Source: Spirochaeta sp. UBA5339 (lineage in GTDB: Bacteria; Spirochaetota; Spirochaetia; DSM-2461). From it: a DNA stretch of 64,000 bases. The stretch is taken from contig DHQL01000007.1 in NCBI GenBank assembly GCA_002408085.1, forward strand, positions 378,259 through 442,258. Reading direction: 5' to 3'. The translations under genes were made by a program, and so were the position numbers. The notes under the pieces are model-generated. The model was not told where the DNA came from and made no database searches. It worked only from the letters and a program-made list of their open reading frames with translations. This document shows positions 8,397 to 17,157 of this stretch, in pieces (the first letter of the stretch is position 1; each line of letters starts with the position of its first letter).

Positions 8397-10592
8397 TCAG
8401 TCCCGGAGTGTCAGCTTCAGCCGCTGTAAGATATTCCGGCTGCTGTTTCCAATCAGCAGTGTAAAGTCACCCGCCTCGCTGATCCATCCGCCCTTTTCGG
8501 GGTTGTAGTACTGAAGGTGCTCTTCGGTAAGGGTAAAGCTGACGCGGCCCGATTCACCGGGTTTGAGGCGGACCTTTTCAAAACTCTTGAGCTCCTTCTC
8601 CGGGCGGGGCAGGGCGGACTTCTCATCCCGGATATAGAGCTGGACAACCTCCGATCCCTCCCGGGAGCCTCTGTTCTCAACATCCACAGTCACCCGGCAC
8701 TCTCTGTCTGCGGCCAGGGAAGGTCCTGTCATGGAGGCTCCTGCCATGGTCTCAGAGGAGAGTTCCGCCCCGGTTATGGCAAACTCGGTGTAAGAGAGGC
8801 CGTGACCGAAGGGGAAGCGGGGCTCAACCCCGTTGGTGTCGAAGTGTCTGTATCCCACCATCAGCTTCTCGCCGTATTTCAGGGTCCATGGTTTGCGCAA
8901 AGCGGTGGTTCCCTGGGGACCGAGGATGCGGAGGGGGGAGATCTTTCCGGGATTCTCCACATAGTGCTTTGCCGATTCAAAGTCATCCAGGCATCTGGCC
9001 ATGGTAAAGGGGAGTTTCCCCGAGGGATTAACCCTGCCGAAGAGGATCTCCGCCACCGCCTGTCCGGCCCTCTCTCCCAGATAGAAGGTGTGAACCAGGG
9101 CCTTGACTCCGCCGATCCAGGACTCGGTTTCCACACCGCCACCGGCGGTAAGAAGGACTATTGTGGAGGGGTTGAGGTCAGTGCACTCTCTTATCAGGGC
9201 ATCCTGGCGGAAGGGAAGCTCCCAGCTCCGGTCAAAGGACTCGCTCTCTTCGGCTGTGCTGAATCCGGCGGCCACGATAACCGCATCGGCCTCCCGGATA
9301 AAGCGCTTCTCCTCTTTGGAGAGACGGATGGGTTTCTTCTTCTGTGCCATCAGCCTGATCTCCGCGGATTCAGGAAGCTGTTCCCGGATGCCGGCCTCAA
9401 TGCTGACCTTGTCGTAACTCCTTACGCAGCAGGAGCCGCCTCCGCAGGTTGTGGTTCCCGAGGCATTGAAGCCGAGAAGGGCTATCTTTTTCACTGCCTC
9501 GGGCTTAAGGGGCAGGATGTTCTCCTCGTTCTTCAGAAGGACAACGGCCTCCCGGGCTCCCTCAAGGGAAATCTGCGAGTGCTCGGCGCTGTATTCGGCA
9601 AGGCCTTCGTCCTTCAGCTTACGGCTGTAGGCTCCAATCTCAATAAAAGCCCTCATCATATTCCTGACCCTGGTGTCGATCATCTCCTCACTGACCGTGC
9701 GGTCTTTTATCAGGGGCAAAATCTTTTTGAGGTTCATATACTTCCCGTAGGGCATTTCAAGATCCAGCCCTGCCTTGAGGGGCCCTTCGGTACTGTAGAC
9801 GCAGGTCCAGTCGGAGATAACAAAGCCTTTGAAGCCCCACTGCTCTCTAAGTATTTCTGTCAGAAGTTCACGGTTTTCACTGGCATAGACACCGTTTACC
9901 GGATTGTAGGCGCACATGACCGACTTGCTCCCGCCCTTCTGCACTGCTACTTTGAAGGCGGGAAGGTAGATCTCATGGAGGGTTCTCTCATCCACTTCGG
10001 AGTTCATTCTGTGGCGGTCGTAGTCGGAGTTGTTGCAGGCAAGGTGTTTTACGGTGGTGATAACCCCTCTGCTCTGAACACCTTTGATATAGGGAACCGC
10101 CATCTCGGCGGCCAGATAGGGGTCCTCTCCCATATACTCGAAGTTCCGGCCGTTGGTGGGAACCCTGTAGATATTGACTCCCGGTCCCAGCAGAACCGAG
10201 ACACCCTTGGCCCGGCACTCCTCTCCGATGGCTTCTCCGGTCTTTCTCTGAAGCTCACGGGACCAGGTAGCCGCCATGGCAACGGGAACGGGGAAGGCCG
10301 TTGACCGTCCGAAGCAGCGTACACCGGCGGAGGCATCAGTGCACCATACATCGGGTATATTCAGACGGGGAATCCCCCGGATACCGAGGTTCTCCTTGCC
10401 GCCGATCATGGCAATCTTCTCCTCCAGGCTCATCTCCCTGATCAGAGCCTCAATCTGCTCCTCTGCACCCTCACCGGTCAGTTCCGGGACAGTAGAGCTC
10501 TGGTCCAGTACCTTGCCTGCCATGGCAAAGGAGCTGTCGTTCTCGGAGTTCATGACTCCGGCTACAAGTTTTCTGATCAGTCTGTCAAACAT
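8397..10592 (-). CDS. Glycoside hydrolase family 3 (beta-glucosidase type)
   Basis: A 731-residue enzyme without a signal peptide, so probably cytoplasmic, cleaving terminal beta-linked sugars from imported glycosides. GH3 N-domain: VKHLACNN (about 181-188) and the nucleophile motif GFVISDW with Asp about 261. The second domain follows (EAVVLLKNEENILPLK, about 345) and a C-terminal fibronectin-III-like domain begins near 595 (FPFGHGLSYTEF). The start follows CGGAGGTATAT. The upstream intergenic region carries TGAGT-N4-ACTCA, shared with the TetR-linked cluster at 14-20 kb, which puts it in the same proposed regulon. The sugar (glucose, xylose or other) cannot be decided. Confidence 0.9.
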   Translation of the reverse strand: MFDRLIRKLVAGVMNSENDSSFAMAGKVLDQSSTVPELTGEGAEEQIEALIREMSLEEKIAMIGGKENLGIRGIPRLNIPDVWCTDASAGVRCFGRSTAFPVPVAMAATWSRELQRKTGEAIGEECRAKGVSVLLGPGVNIYRVPTNGRNFEYMGEDPYLAAEMAVPYIKGVQSRGVITTVKHLACNNSDYDRHRMNSEVDERTLHEIYLPAFKVAVQKGGSKSVMCAYNPVNGVYASENRELLTEILREQWGFKGFVISDWTCVYSTEGPLKAGLDLEMPYGKYMNLKKILPLIKDRTVSEEMIDTRVRNMMRAFIEIGAYSRKLKDEGLAEYSAEHSQISLEGAREAVVLLKNEENILPLKPEAVKKIALLGFNASGTTTCGGGSCCVRSYDKVSIEAGIREQLPESAEIRLMAQKKKPIRLSKEEKRFIREADAVIVAAGFSTAEESESFDRSWELPFRQDALIRECTDLNPSTIVLLTAGGGVETESWIGGVKALVHTFYLGERAGQAVAEILFGRVNPSGKLPFTMARCLDDFESAKHYVENPGKISPLRILGPQGTTALRKPWTLKYGEKLMVGYRHFDTNGVEPRFPFGHGLSYTEFAITGAELSSETMAGASMTGPSLAADRECRVTVDVENRGSREGSEVVQLYIRDEKSALPRPEKELKSFEKVRLKPGESGRVSFTLTEEHLQYYNPEKGGWISEAGDFTLLIGNSSRNILQRLKLTLRD

Positions 10593-10679
10593 ATATACCT
10601 CCGGGAAAACCGATTTTAACTCTCATTCCATGATCCGTCAAAGGCCATTTCAGGACCGGAAAGTTTAATCAGGTTAGAT

Positions 10680-10697
10680 TATGAGTAATTACTCACT
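10680..10697. promoter_or_regulatory. Proposed TetR operator between GH3 and barrel genes
   Basis: TGAGTAATTACTCA is a perfect 14-bp palindrome (10682-10695), matching the core TGAGT-N4-ACTCA of the sites at 16987, 17894 and 40656. It lies 88 bp before the GH3 start on the minus strand and 43 bp before the barrel gene on the plus strand, so it could act on either. Confidence 0.6.
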
Positions 10698-10739
10698 TCT
10701 TTGCTGGTGGAAATATTAGCAAAATGCTAGTGTCTGTCC

Positions 10740-12116
10740 ATGAAAAAATATTACTTCCTGCTATTTGTGTTTTTAACGGCTGCCGGTCTCTGGGCCGACG
10801 CTGCCGAACCCGCTGCTGCCTTCGATGCAAGATTTATCCGCGAGATTATAATTATACAGAATGAACCTGTCCGGACCAGAGAGTCCGCTCTCCGCCGCTT
10901 CCTTGATCTTGAGGCGGGGCAGGTATTTGAGACTTCAGAGCATCTTGATGAGGCCGTTGGGGATCAAATTCAGGAACTGAACAACACCAGGTACTATGAC
11001 TTTGTAGATGTCACTTTTCAGGAGCTTGATGCCGTGGAGGGTATGGTTCCCGTTGTGGTTACTGTTACTCTGACAGACGGCTGGACCCTGGTGCCCATTC
11101 CCTATCCCATTCCCAACTCACAGATCGGTCAGAACGGCTGGGAGTTCGGGTCCGAGCTTCACTACAACAACCTCTTCGGGACCATGTATGACTTCTACTT
11201 CGACGGTTATGTAAAGATGGCCTTCGGTGAAGAGGACAAGGTAAAGCAGTGGGAACTGAATCCCGTCCTGAGCAATATAGACTTCGGAAGATTCAGCATG
11301 GATATCGAGTTCTCCCAGATGTACGAGACCGTACAGAAGGAGCAGGCCGAGAATCTCGGAGAGTATGATCAGCTCTATACAAAGCACTCCAGTTTCATCT
11401 CCCTGGCTACAACTGTGGATATTGTGGGGGACCTGAGCTATGAGTTTATTCCCGCTGTCGGCTTCAACTATGGTTATGACTGGCAGGTTCTCGAGGGAGG
11501 CAATACCCACGCCACCGACGAGAGTGGAAACTATCTGAACCGCGAAGACATCTTCAGCCTGAAGTTCGATCACGGTCTTGTATACGGTCGCATAGACTGG
11601 GACGGACCCTACAGAAACGGATATCAGCTCAAGCTGGCCAACAACAACCATATGAATGTTTCACAGGCTGCCGAGTCCTCGGACAGGCAGCTCTACTTTA
11701 TCACCGATATCGAAGCAACCGCCTCATGGTACAGGCACTTCTGGAAGCGCCTGAACTACTACACCCAGGTGCAGGGATTTGTTGCCTTTAATGATATCTA
11801 TACAGACCTGGGTGAGCGGATGAGGGGGGTCAAGAACTCCACAATGAGCGGAAATGCCGGTGTCTTCTGGCAGAACTCCCTGGGAATCCAGCCCTTCAGG
11901 GAGAGACGGGGTTTCAACTTCCAGCTCCATCCCTTCCTTGATGCGGGAGCCACCTTCGATTACAGAGACCTGGACGAGTTTAATGAGCTTCTCCGCCTGG
12001 GTGCGGGTTCTGAGTTTATCTTTACCGTGGCCGCTGTTGATATCAGAGTGGTTCTGGGCTACGACTTTACTTCGGGATTTGTTGATTTCGGGTTCTATAC
12101 GGATCTCTGTTACTAG
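10740..12116 (+). CDS. Outer-membrane beta-barrel with POTRA-like N-terminus (Omp85-like)
   Basis: A 458-residue secreted protein with a signal peptide (KKYYFLLFVFLTAAGLWADA). Residues about 28-115 look like a POTRA domain (FIREIIIIQNEPVRTRESALRRFLDLEAGQVF, quoted in part; then NTRYYDFVDVTF). The rest is alternating aromatic/polar beta strands typical of a barrel, ending in GFYTDLCY with a terminal aromatic residue. This suggests a BamA/TamA-superfamily protein with one POTRA unit rather than BamA itself, which has five. Function is unknown; outer-membrane insertion or surface display is possible. ATG 10740 lacks a clear Shine-Dalgarno. A small palindrome (TAGCAAAATGCTA, 10717-10729) sits just upstream. 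Confidence 0.65.
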   Translation: MKKYYFLLFVFLTAAGLWADAAEPAAAFDARFIREIIIIQNEPVRTRESALRRFLDLEAGQVFETSEHLDEAVGDQIQELNNTRYYDFVDVTFQELDAVEGMVPVVVTVTLTDGWTLVPIPYPIPNSQIGQNGWEFGSELHYNNLFGTMYDFYFDGYVKMAFGEEDKVKQWELNPVLSNIDFGRFSMDIEFSQMYETVQKEQAENLGEYDQLYTKHSSFISLATTVDIVGDLSYEFIPAVGFNYGYDWQVLEGGNTHATDESGNYLNREDIFSLKFDHGLVYGRIDWDGPYRNGYQLKLANNNHMNVSQAAESSDRQLYFITDIEATASWYRHFWKRLNYYTQVQGFVAFNDIYTDLGERMRGVKNSTMSGNAGVFWQNSLGIQPFRERRGFNFQLHPFLDAGATFDYRDLDEFNELLRLGAGSEFIFTVAAVDIRVVLGYDFTSGFVDFGFYTDLCY

Positions 12117-12136
12117 GTTAAATCTGTATTTTTCAT

Positions 12137-12169
12137 AAGGGTCTCTCCATGGCGGAGGGACCTTTTTTT
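12137..12169 (+). terminator. Terminator of the barrel gene
   Basis: Stem GGGTCTCTCC / GGAGGGACCTT (with G-U pairs) around an ATGGC loop, followed by seven T residues, 20 bp after the stop codon. Confidence 0.75.
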
Positions 12170-12210
12170 ATGCTTATCATTTGGAGAAACTGAAAAAGAG
12201 ACAAAATGAA

Positions 12211-12224
12211 TTAATATATATTAA
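12211..12224. repeat. 14-bp palindrome TTAATATATATTAA
   Basis: Perfect A+T palindrome 66 bp upstream of the chemoreceptor start. It may be part of a promoter or regulator site, but its low complexity makes chance plausible. Confidence 0.3.
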
Positions 12225-12289
12225 CTAATTATTGGGTCTGTGGTACTGTTAGGCATAGCTAATATATTGAAAAATATCCGGAGAGACTG

Positions 12290-14161
12290 ATGAAAATCCG
12301 ATACAAATTATCACTGCCTGTTTTAGGACTGATACTCCTTTTTTTTACAATAATCCTTTGCATTGTTTCCCTTGGTTTAGACCGTTACAGCAGAATGGTC
12401 CACTCGGATCTCAGGGAGACCCTCGTTGAAGGTCACAGAAAAGAGCTGAAAGCCGCAACGGAAATAGCCTCTTCTCTGATCTCGGAAATCTTCAGAATTG
12501 AGGGGTTGGGAGAAGAGGAAAAAAAAGTACTGGCCAGAGAAACTGTCGGACCACTTCGTTTCGGAGATGAGGGATACTTTTATGCCTACAGGAAGGGGAC
12601 CGGAGTAAATGTAATTCATGGTCTGACCCCTTCAAATCAGGACAGCTCACTCTGGGATCTGCAGTCTCCTGATGGTGAACAGTTTATAATTCGGGATCTG
12701 GACATGGCCGCCGCCGAGGGAGATCTATTCGTGGAGTTTTTCTGGTCCAAACCCGGAGAAGATCCGGATGAAGTCTTTCCCAAGCTTGGAACGGCATTGA
12801 TGGTTCCGGGAACGGATATCTGGGTCGGGACGGGTGTCTATATGGATAGTGTTGAGGAGGAAATCTCTTCGATCAGTTCCCGATTGACCGAGTCGGGAAT
12901 GGCAGTAAAGAGTCAGCTCCTGGTTATTATGCTGACCGCGCTGGTACTTATGTCTGTTCTTGTTCTCTTTCTAATCAGAGGAATCGTTGCTCCAGTCTCA
13001 TCACTCAGCACGGTGGTTTCAGAATCCGGAGGGACAGACTTTTCTACCCTCCCTGAAGTCAAAGACCGCTTATTCCCCGATGAAACAACAGTTCTTGAGG
13101 AGAGTGTTTCTACACTCTTTCTGCAGTTCTCGGAGCTATTAAGGGAGGTAAAATCATCGGTCAAAGTTTCCACTGGTTCCGGTTCTCATCTGCACAGGGC
13201 CATGAATGAGATCAACGAGGCACTGGAAGAGTCAGGACTCGCCTTTAAGGGAATTGCGGCGGCGGAGACCCAGCTTTCAAGCGAGGCAGCTTCAAACCTC
13301 ACATTGAGTGTTGATCTTCGGGATTTTGTTGAGGAAACCGCAGCGCTTGCATCAGAGCAGACCGAGTCCGTAAGGGAGGCAGCAGCGTATATAGGTTCTC
13401 TTCAGAATCGGGTTAAGATGATTGCCGTAAATATCGAAGGCTATAAGGGGTTGACCACCGAGCTTGACAGTTCCGCCCGGGACGGGGAAAAGACCATCAC
13501 TGCAGCCGTTGAGCATCTGGAGGCTGCTGATGATGCGGCAGGTAATATCAATAAGGCCATAGTATTGATAGGCGATATTATTGAGCAAACCAATATACTC
13601 TCCATAAATGCTTCCATTGAGGCGGCAAGAGCCGGAAATGCCGGAGCAGGTTTTGGGGTGGTCGCCAATGAAATTAGAACTCTGGCGGAGAATTCCAGAG
13701 GTAATATGGAGCAGATTGCAGCCCAGCTTAATGAGATTGCTCTGGCCATAGCAGCCAGCCGGGAGTCAACGGCACAGGCGGAAGATACTTTCAGGGCTAT
13801 CGGTCTGCTGTCGGGCAGGATCATCAATGGAAATACCAGCCTGTCAAACCACAATGCAATAATTAAAAAAATGAGTGGAGAGATAGACGGAGTTCTGGGT
13901 GATCTTACAGCAAAATCGGAGAAGACCGGGAAATCATCGGTTCAGGCCCTGGATAAGGTGCAGGAGCTCTCTTCTTCGGCATCGGAACTGACTCAGCTGT
14001 CACTGAATTTACAGAACACAATGGGAGCTGTTGAAAAGAGCTATGAGAGTATCAGGGGGAGGTCGTCCCTCATTCTTGAAAAATCAGCAGAGAACAACAT
14101 CAGTCTCAAGACTCTTTCGGAGACCGTTGACCGGTTCAGGCTGGCTGACGATGCCCCCTGA
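12290..14161 (+). CDS. Methyl-accepting chemotaxis protein with single Cache domain
   Basis: A 623-residue inner-membrane receptor feeding the CheA/CheY pathway. TM1 about 8-30; an extracytoplasmic Cache_2-like sensor about 40-200 (RFGDEGYFYAYRKGTGVNVIHG, quoted in part; TDIWVGTGVYMDSVEEEI); TM2 about 207-228; short HAMP-like region; then a long coiled-coil signalling domain. The hairpin tip GFGVVANEIRTLAENSRGN near residue 460 is diagnostic. sCache sensors often bind small organic acids or related metabolites; the ligand is unknown. The start follows CCGGAGAGACTG. It is a single gene, convergent with the aldolase-like gene with a 1-bp gap and no room for a separate terminator. Confidence 0.92.
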   Translation: MKIRYKLSLPVLGLILLFFTIILCIVSLGLDRYSRMVHSDLRETLVEGHRKELKAATEIASSLISEIFRIEGLGEEEKKVLARETVGPLRFGDEGYFYAYRKGTGVNVIHGLTPSNQDSSLWDLQSPDGEQFIIRDLDMAAAEGDLFVEFFWSKPGEDPDEVFPKLGTALMVPGTDIWVGTGVYMDSVEEEISSISSRLTESGMAVKSQLLVIMLTALVLMSVLVLFLIRGIVAPVSSLSTVVSESGGTDFSTLPEVKDRLFPDETTVLEESVSTLFLQFSELLREVKSSVKVSTGSGSHLHRAMNEINEALEESGLAFKGIAAAETQLSSEAASNLTLSVDLRDFVEETAALASEQTESVREAAAYIGSLQNRVKMIAVNIEGYKGLTTELDSSARDGEKTITAAVEHLEAADDAAGNINKAIVLIGDIIEQTNILSINASIEAARAGNAGAGFGVVANEIRTLAENSRGNMEQIAAQLNEIALAIAASRESTAQAEDTFRAIGLLSGRIINGNTSLSNHNAIIKKMSGEIDGVLGDLTAKSEKTGKSSVQALDKVQELSSSASELTQLSLNLQNTMGAVEKSYESIRGRSSLILEKSAENNISLKTLSETVDRFRLADDAP

Positions 14162-14162
14162 T

Positions 14163-14804
14163 TTATATATTTTTTTCTGCCTGCTTTGAGTACTTCTTCA
14201 GGTAGACAAAGCGCATCAGCGCCGATTCCAGGGCGCTGATCTTGTGACCCCCTCCCAGAATCCATGACTCAACCCAAGCCTGGCAGGCCTTCTCGCTTAC
14301 CTGACAGACCGCATGAGCATCATCCAGGCTGCCGGCACCGCAGAGGGCTCCCCCGTCCCTGATAAACACGGTGTTCCTCTTCTTCATGGCTGAGCAGAGG
14401 ACACTCAGTTCCTCCTCAGATGCTCCTGCCGGTGCGGTTCTGATGCTGGTTCCCACAATCTGGGCCATATCGTCAAGCATGGGTTTAACGGTTTCTCCGG
14501 CCTTTGAGCAGCAGAGTACCGATGATGAAGATGTGTGTACCAGGGCGGTTATATCACTCCTGTCTCTGTATATCGCCATATGGCGCTGCTGAGCCGGAGA
14601 GGCTTTCCCGCCTTCCCCCAGGCTGCCGTCTTCAATGCTGATAACTATCAGATCATCAGCATTCAAAGTCGAAAAATCGGCTTCAGGAGGAGTGGTCACC
14701 ATGGCAGCTCCCTTTCTTATGCTCAGGCTTCCTCCTTCAGACAGAAAGCCCTCGGATGCCAGTTTAGCGGCTGTGGTGCACAGAGCGTCGGCAATCTCTT
14801 TCAT
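14163..14804 (-). CDS. Class II aldolase-like protein lacking catalytic residues
   Basis: A 213-residue paralogue of the gene immediately upstream, whose start it overlaps by 4 bp. The fold pattern is kept (SEGGSLSIR for the WGNIS block, DDLIVISIEDG, ALVHTSSSS). The metal-binding HTH reads HTS, the later NHG reads DGG, and the SSE that supplies the catalytic Glu aligns with a stretch ending in Ala. Only one of three zinc-binding His remains (His90). As seen, it should not be an active aldolase. It may be a structural or regulatory partner of the intact enzyme, or have gained another function. The frame is intact and it has a good RBS (AAGGAAGG), so it is not obviously a pseudogene. Confidence 0.7.
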   Translation of the reverse strand: MKEIADALCTTAAKLASEGFLSEGGSLSIRKGAAMVTTPPEADFSTLNADDLIVISIEDGSLGEGGKASPAQQRHMAIYRDRSDITALVHTSSSSVLCCSKAGETVKPMLDDMAQIVGTSIRTAPAGASEEELSVLCSAMKKRNTVFIRDGGALCGAGSLDDAHAVCQVSEKACQAWVESWILGGGHKISALESALMRFVYLKKYSKQAEKNI

Positions 14805-15466
14805 TTTCGGCCTTCCTTTGTCTTCAGGTAGTAGTCATGCATTTTCTGAAGGGTGAATTCGCTCTCTCCCGAGAGTTTCAGAAACTCATTTTTCACAAAG
14901 AGGGTACAGACCCTTTCCAGGGCCGTGGCCACATCAAAGGCCTCATCCATCGTCTTTCCGTAACAGACCGCACCGTGGTTGGCCATCAGGGCGGCCTTGC
15001 TGCCGCTCTCCTTCAGGGCCGATGCGGAGGCTGTTTTCAGTTTCCTTGTACCCGGCAGACCGTATCCGGCACAGGGGACGACGGGCCCGATAAGTCCAAC
15101 TGTCTCTTCGTCAATTTCCGGAAGCTCCCCGAGGGGAATCTCCCTTCTTGCCGCGGCTACTGCCGATGCATTCTGCTGGTGGGTGTGGATCACCGCTCCG
15201 GCACTGTCATCCAGCTTATAGACCTCCGCATGGAGACCCTTCTCCGAGGAGGGTTTCACATTTCCGCTCCATTCGAGGTCCTCGATCTGTACCTGGACAA
15301 TGTCCCCGGGGCTCAGGTCTTCGTAGTTTCTGCCGCTTGGAGTAATAACAAAACTCTTTTCATCCACCCGGCAGCTGATGTTGCCCCAGGTTCGGGCCAC
15401 AAGGCCCTCTTCGGCCAGTTTCAGTCCGGCCTGACAGACAATTTCACGTGCCTGCTGTAAATCCAT
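14801..15466 (-). CDS. Class II aldolase/adducin-family enzyme
   Basis: Zinc-dependent aldolase or epimerase of 221 residues (FucA/AraD/RhaD superfamily, usual length 210-230). Seen: TWGNISCRV, ITPSGRNYEDL, catalytic SSE (Glu about 75), zinc ligands His94 and His96 (VIHTHQQNA) and His164 (MANHGAVCYGKTMDEAF). FucA-like enzymes cleave a ketose-1-phosphate to DHAP and an aldehyde. An FGGY kinase encoded 2.5 kb away and under the same proposed operator could supply such a phosphorylated sugar (inference). It overlaps the degenerate paralogue by 4 bp and follows the aminotransferase by 17 bp, so the three form an operon. Confidence 0.85.
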   Translation of the reverse strand: MDLQQAREIVCQAGLKLAEEGLVARTWGNISCRVDEKSFVITPSGRNYEDLSPGDIVQVQIEDLEWSGNVKPSSEKGLHAEVYKLDDSAGAVIHTHQQNASAVAAARREIPLGELPEIDEETVGLIGPVVPCAGYGLPGTRKLKTASASALKESGSKAALMANHGAVCYGKTMDEAFDVATALERVCTLFVKNEFLKLSGESEFTLQKMHDYYLKTKEGRK

Positions 15467-15483
15467 TTTTCCTCTCCCCTGTA

Positions 15484-16950
15484 TCAGACGCCTTCAATAT
15501 TTTTGAAAACCCGTTCGAAGCGGGCAAGGGCATCGTCAATGATTTCATTGCTGCAGGCGGCGGAGGTGTACATCCGGCTTCCCGCCAGTGTTACTATCCC
15601 TTCGGCCATATAGGCAGCTCCCATATGGGTCATAACATCCTTTCTTTTATGGATCTCCTTCAGCTTTGCCGGGATCTCCCAGAATTTCAGAAGGCTGATA
15701 TCAAAGAGCATGGTTCCCACTGTTTCCAGGTGGCAGATGGAGCCCTGGTTGTAGGCCACAAAGGGGAGGTCGTACTTTCTGATCAGATCCTGGAGTCCCT
15801 TTGTGAGCCGGTCTCCCGCTTTTCCCGCCGCTTCGGCGGCGCCGGTCTTTTCCATCTCAAGGATTGTGTAGTAACCGGCAGCGGAGCTTAAGGGGTTGGC
15901 AGCCATGGTTCCGCCCACATGGGCCTTCTTTCCCTTCTTTCCGCCCACACCTCCAGCCAGGAAGGCCATATATTCATCCCTGCCTCCCAGTCCGCCGGCC
16001 GAGGGATAGCCTCCTGCTACAACCTTACCGAATACAGTGAGGTCCGGGGTCACACCGAAGTAGCCCTGTGCACCGCTAAGGCCCAGACGGAATCCGGTAA
16101 CAACCTCATCGAAGATCAGAAGGGCTCCGTATCTGTCGCAGAGCTCTCTGACCTGGGCGGGGTACTCTTTGGGAATGGGGCGGGTTCCGCTCTCGGGACC
16201 GATGGGTTCAAGGATGACACAGGCGGTTCCACCGCGAAGCTGGTTCCGTTTCAGGACCCGTTTAAGGGCCTTGATATCACCGGGGAAGGCCTCCTGGGTG
16301 TGTCTGTAGCAGGATGCTGGAATCCCGTGGGATTCCAGTCCTCCCACACCGGGGATTCTGTTTCCGTAGGAGAGCTGATCGCTCCATCCGTGATAGGCTC
16401 CTCCCATCTTTACAACATTTCTCTTTTTTGTGGCCAGACGGGCCACCCTGATTGAGGCCATACAGGCCTCTGTTCCGGAGCCGAGCATTCTGAACTTGTC
16501 CACACCGGGGTAGTGTCTGACAATCTCTTTGGCCAGCTTCATCTCATACTCATGGAAGAGGCCGGTCACAGGACCCGTTGTGTTCAGAACTTCTATAACC
16601 TTGTTCCGGACAGATTCGGGATTGCTTCCCAGAACCGTGGGGCCACCTGCCTGAAGGAAGTCGATGTACTCATTGCCGTCGATATCCACAAGCTTTGCAC
16701 CCTCGGCCTTTTCAAAGGCCAGGGGAAAGGGGTAGTTGAAGGCCAGGTTGTGCTGCACACCCCCCTTGATATACTGCTTTGCATCCTCAAGCATGGCTTT
16801 TGATTTGGTGCACTTTGTTTCAAAGTAGTTCAGGTACTCTTCCAGGGCCTCTTTTTTTAATGTTCTGATGGGCCGGGAGATCAGCTCCTTCAGCTCTTTT
16901 ACTACCTCTTCGGCGTTGTGATAATCGGAAATGGCAAATCCGCTGCTCAT
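15484..16950 (-). CDS. Class III aminotransferase, GSA-aminomutase-like
   Basis: PLP enzyme of 488 residues, longer than HemL (about 430) by an N-terminal extension of roughly 50 residues. Seen: GSGTEACMASIRVAR (about 158), GGAYHGWSDQ (about 183), LIFDEVVTGFRLG with PLP-ring Asp281, and FGKVVAGGYPSAGG with PLP Lys about 309. These resemble glutamate-1-semialdehyde 2,1-aminomutases and related omega-aminotransferases. No heme genes are near; it leads a three-gene operon with two aldolase-like genes and is divergent from a TetR gene. A role in catabolising an amino-substituted sugar or polyol is inferred, not shown. The start follows CGGAGG. Confidence 0.8.
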   Translation of the reverse strand: MSSGFAISDYHNAEEVVKELKELISRPIRTLKKEALEEYLNYFETKCTKSKAMLEDAKQYIKGGVQHNLAFNYPFPLAFEKAEGAKLVDIDGNEYIDFLQAGGPTVLGSNPESVRNKVIEVLNTTGPVTGLFHEYEMKLAKEIVRHYPGVDKFRMLGSGTEACMASIRVARLATKKRNVVKMGGAYHGWSDQLSYGNRIPGVGGLESHGIPASCYRHTQEAFPGDIKALKRVLKRNQLRGGTACVILEPIGPESGTRPIPKEYPAQVRELCDRYGALLIFDEVVTGFRLGLSGAQGYFGVTPDLTVFGKVVAGGYPSAGGLGGRDEYMAFLAGGVGGKKGKKAHVGGTMAANPLSSAAGYYTILEMEKTGAAEAAGKAGDRLTKGLQDLIRKYDLPFVAYNQGSICHLETVGTMLFDISLLKFWEIPAKLKEIHKRKDVMTHMGAAYMAEGIVTLAGSRMYTSAACSNEIIDDALARFERVFKNIEGV

Positions 16951-16986
16951 ATTTTAAATCCTCCGGGAATTTTGATCTTTAAAAAA

Positions 16987-17004
16987 AGTGAGTAGCTACT
17001 CACT
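16987..17004. promoter_or_regulatory. 18-bp perfect palindrome, proposed TetR operator
   Basis: AGTGAGTAGCTACTCACT lies between the divergent aminotransferase operon (start 16950, minus) and tetR (start 17158, plus). This is the usual place for autoregulation by a TetR protein. The same half-sites recur at 17894-17913, with weaker copies at 10680 and 40656. Confidence 0.75.
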
Positions 17005-17157
17005 ATGGATGTAAATTATATCACGTTTAATATTTATGACAAGTTAAAATCATCTGTTTTTCCTCGATCAGGAGTCAATTGTTTACTTAATGTACGGCCC
17101 CCGGAGTTTCAAAAGAGAACTCTTGTCCTATCCCTGCACTTGGAGTACTATTGGTTC

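Noticed and set aside
8517..10304. 595-codon open frame antisense to the GH3 gene
   Set aside because: The GH3 frame carries all catalytic motifs; the antisense frame has none and no RBS.
14163..14804. Calling the aldolase-like gene a pseudogene
   Set aside because: Although catalytic residues are replaced, the frame is uninterrupted, length is normal, and it has a good ribosome-binding site and coupling overlap.
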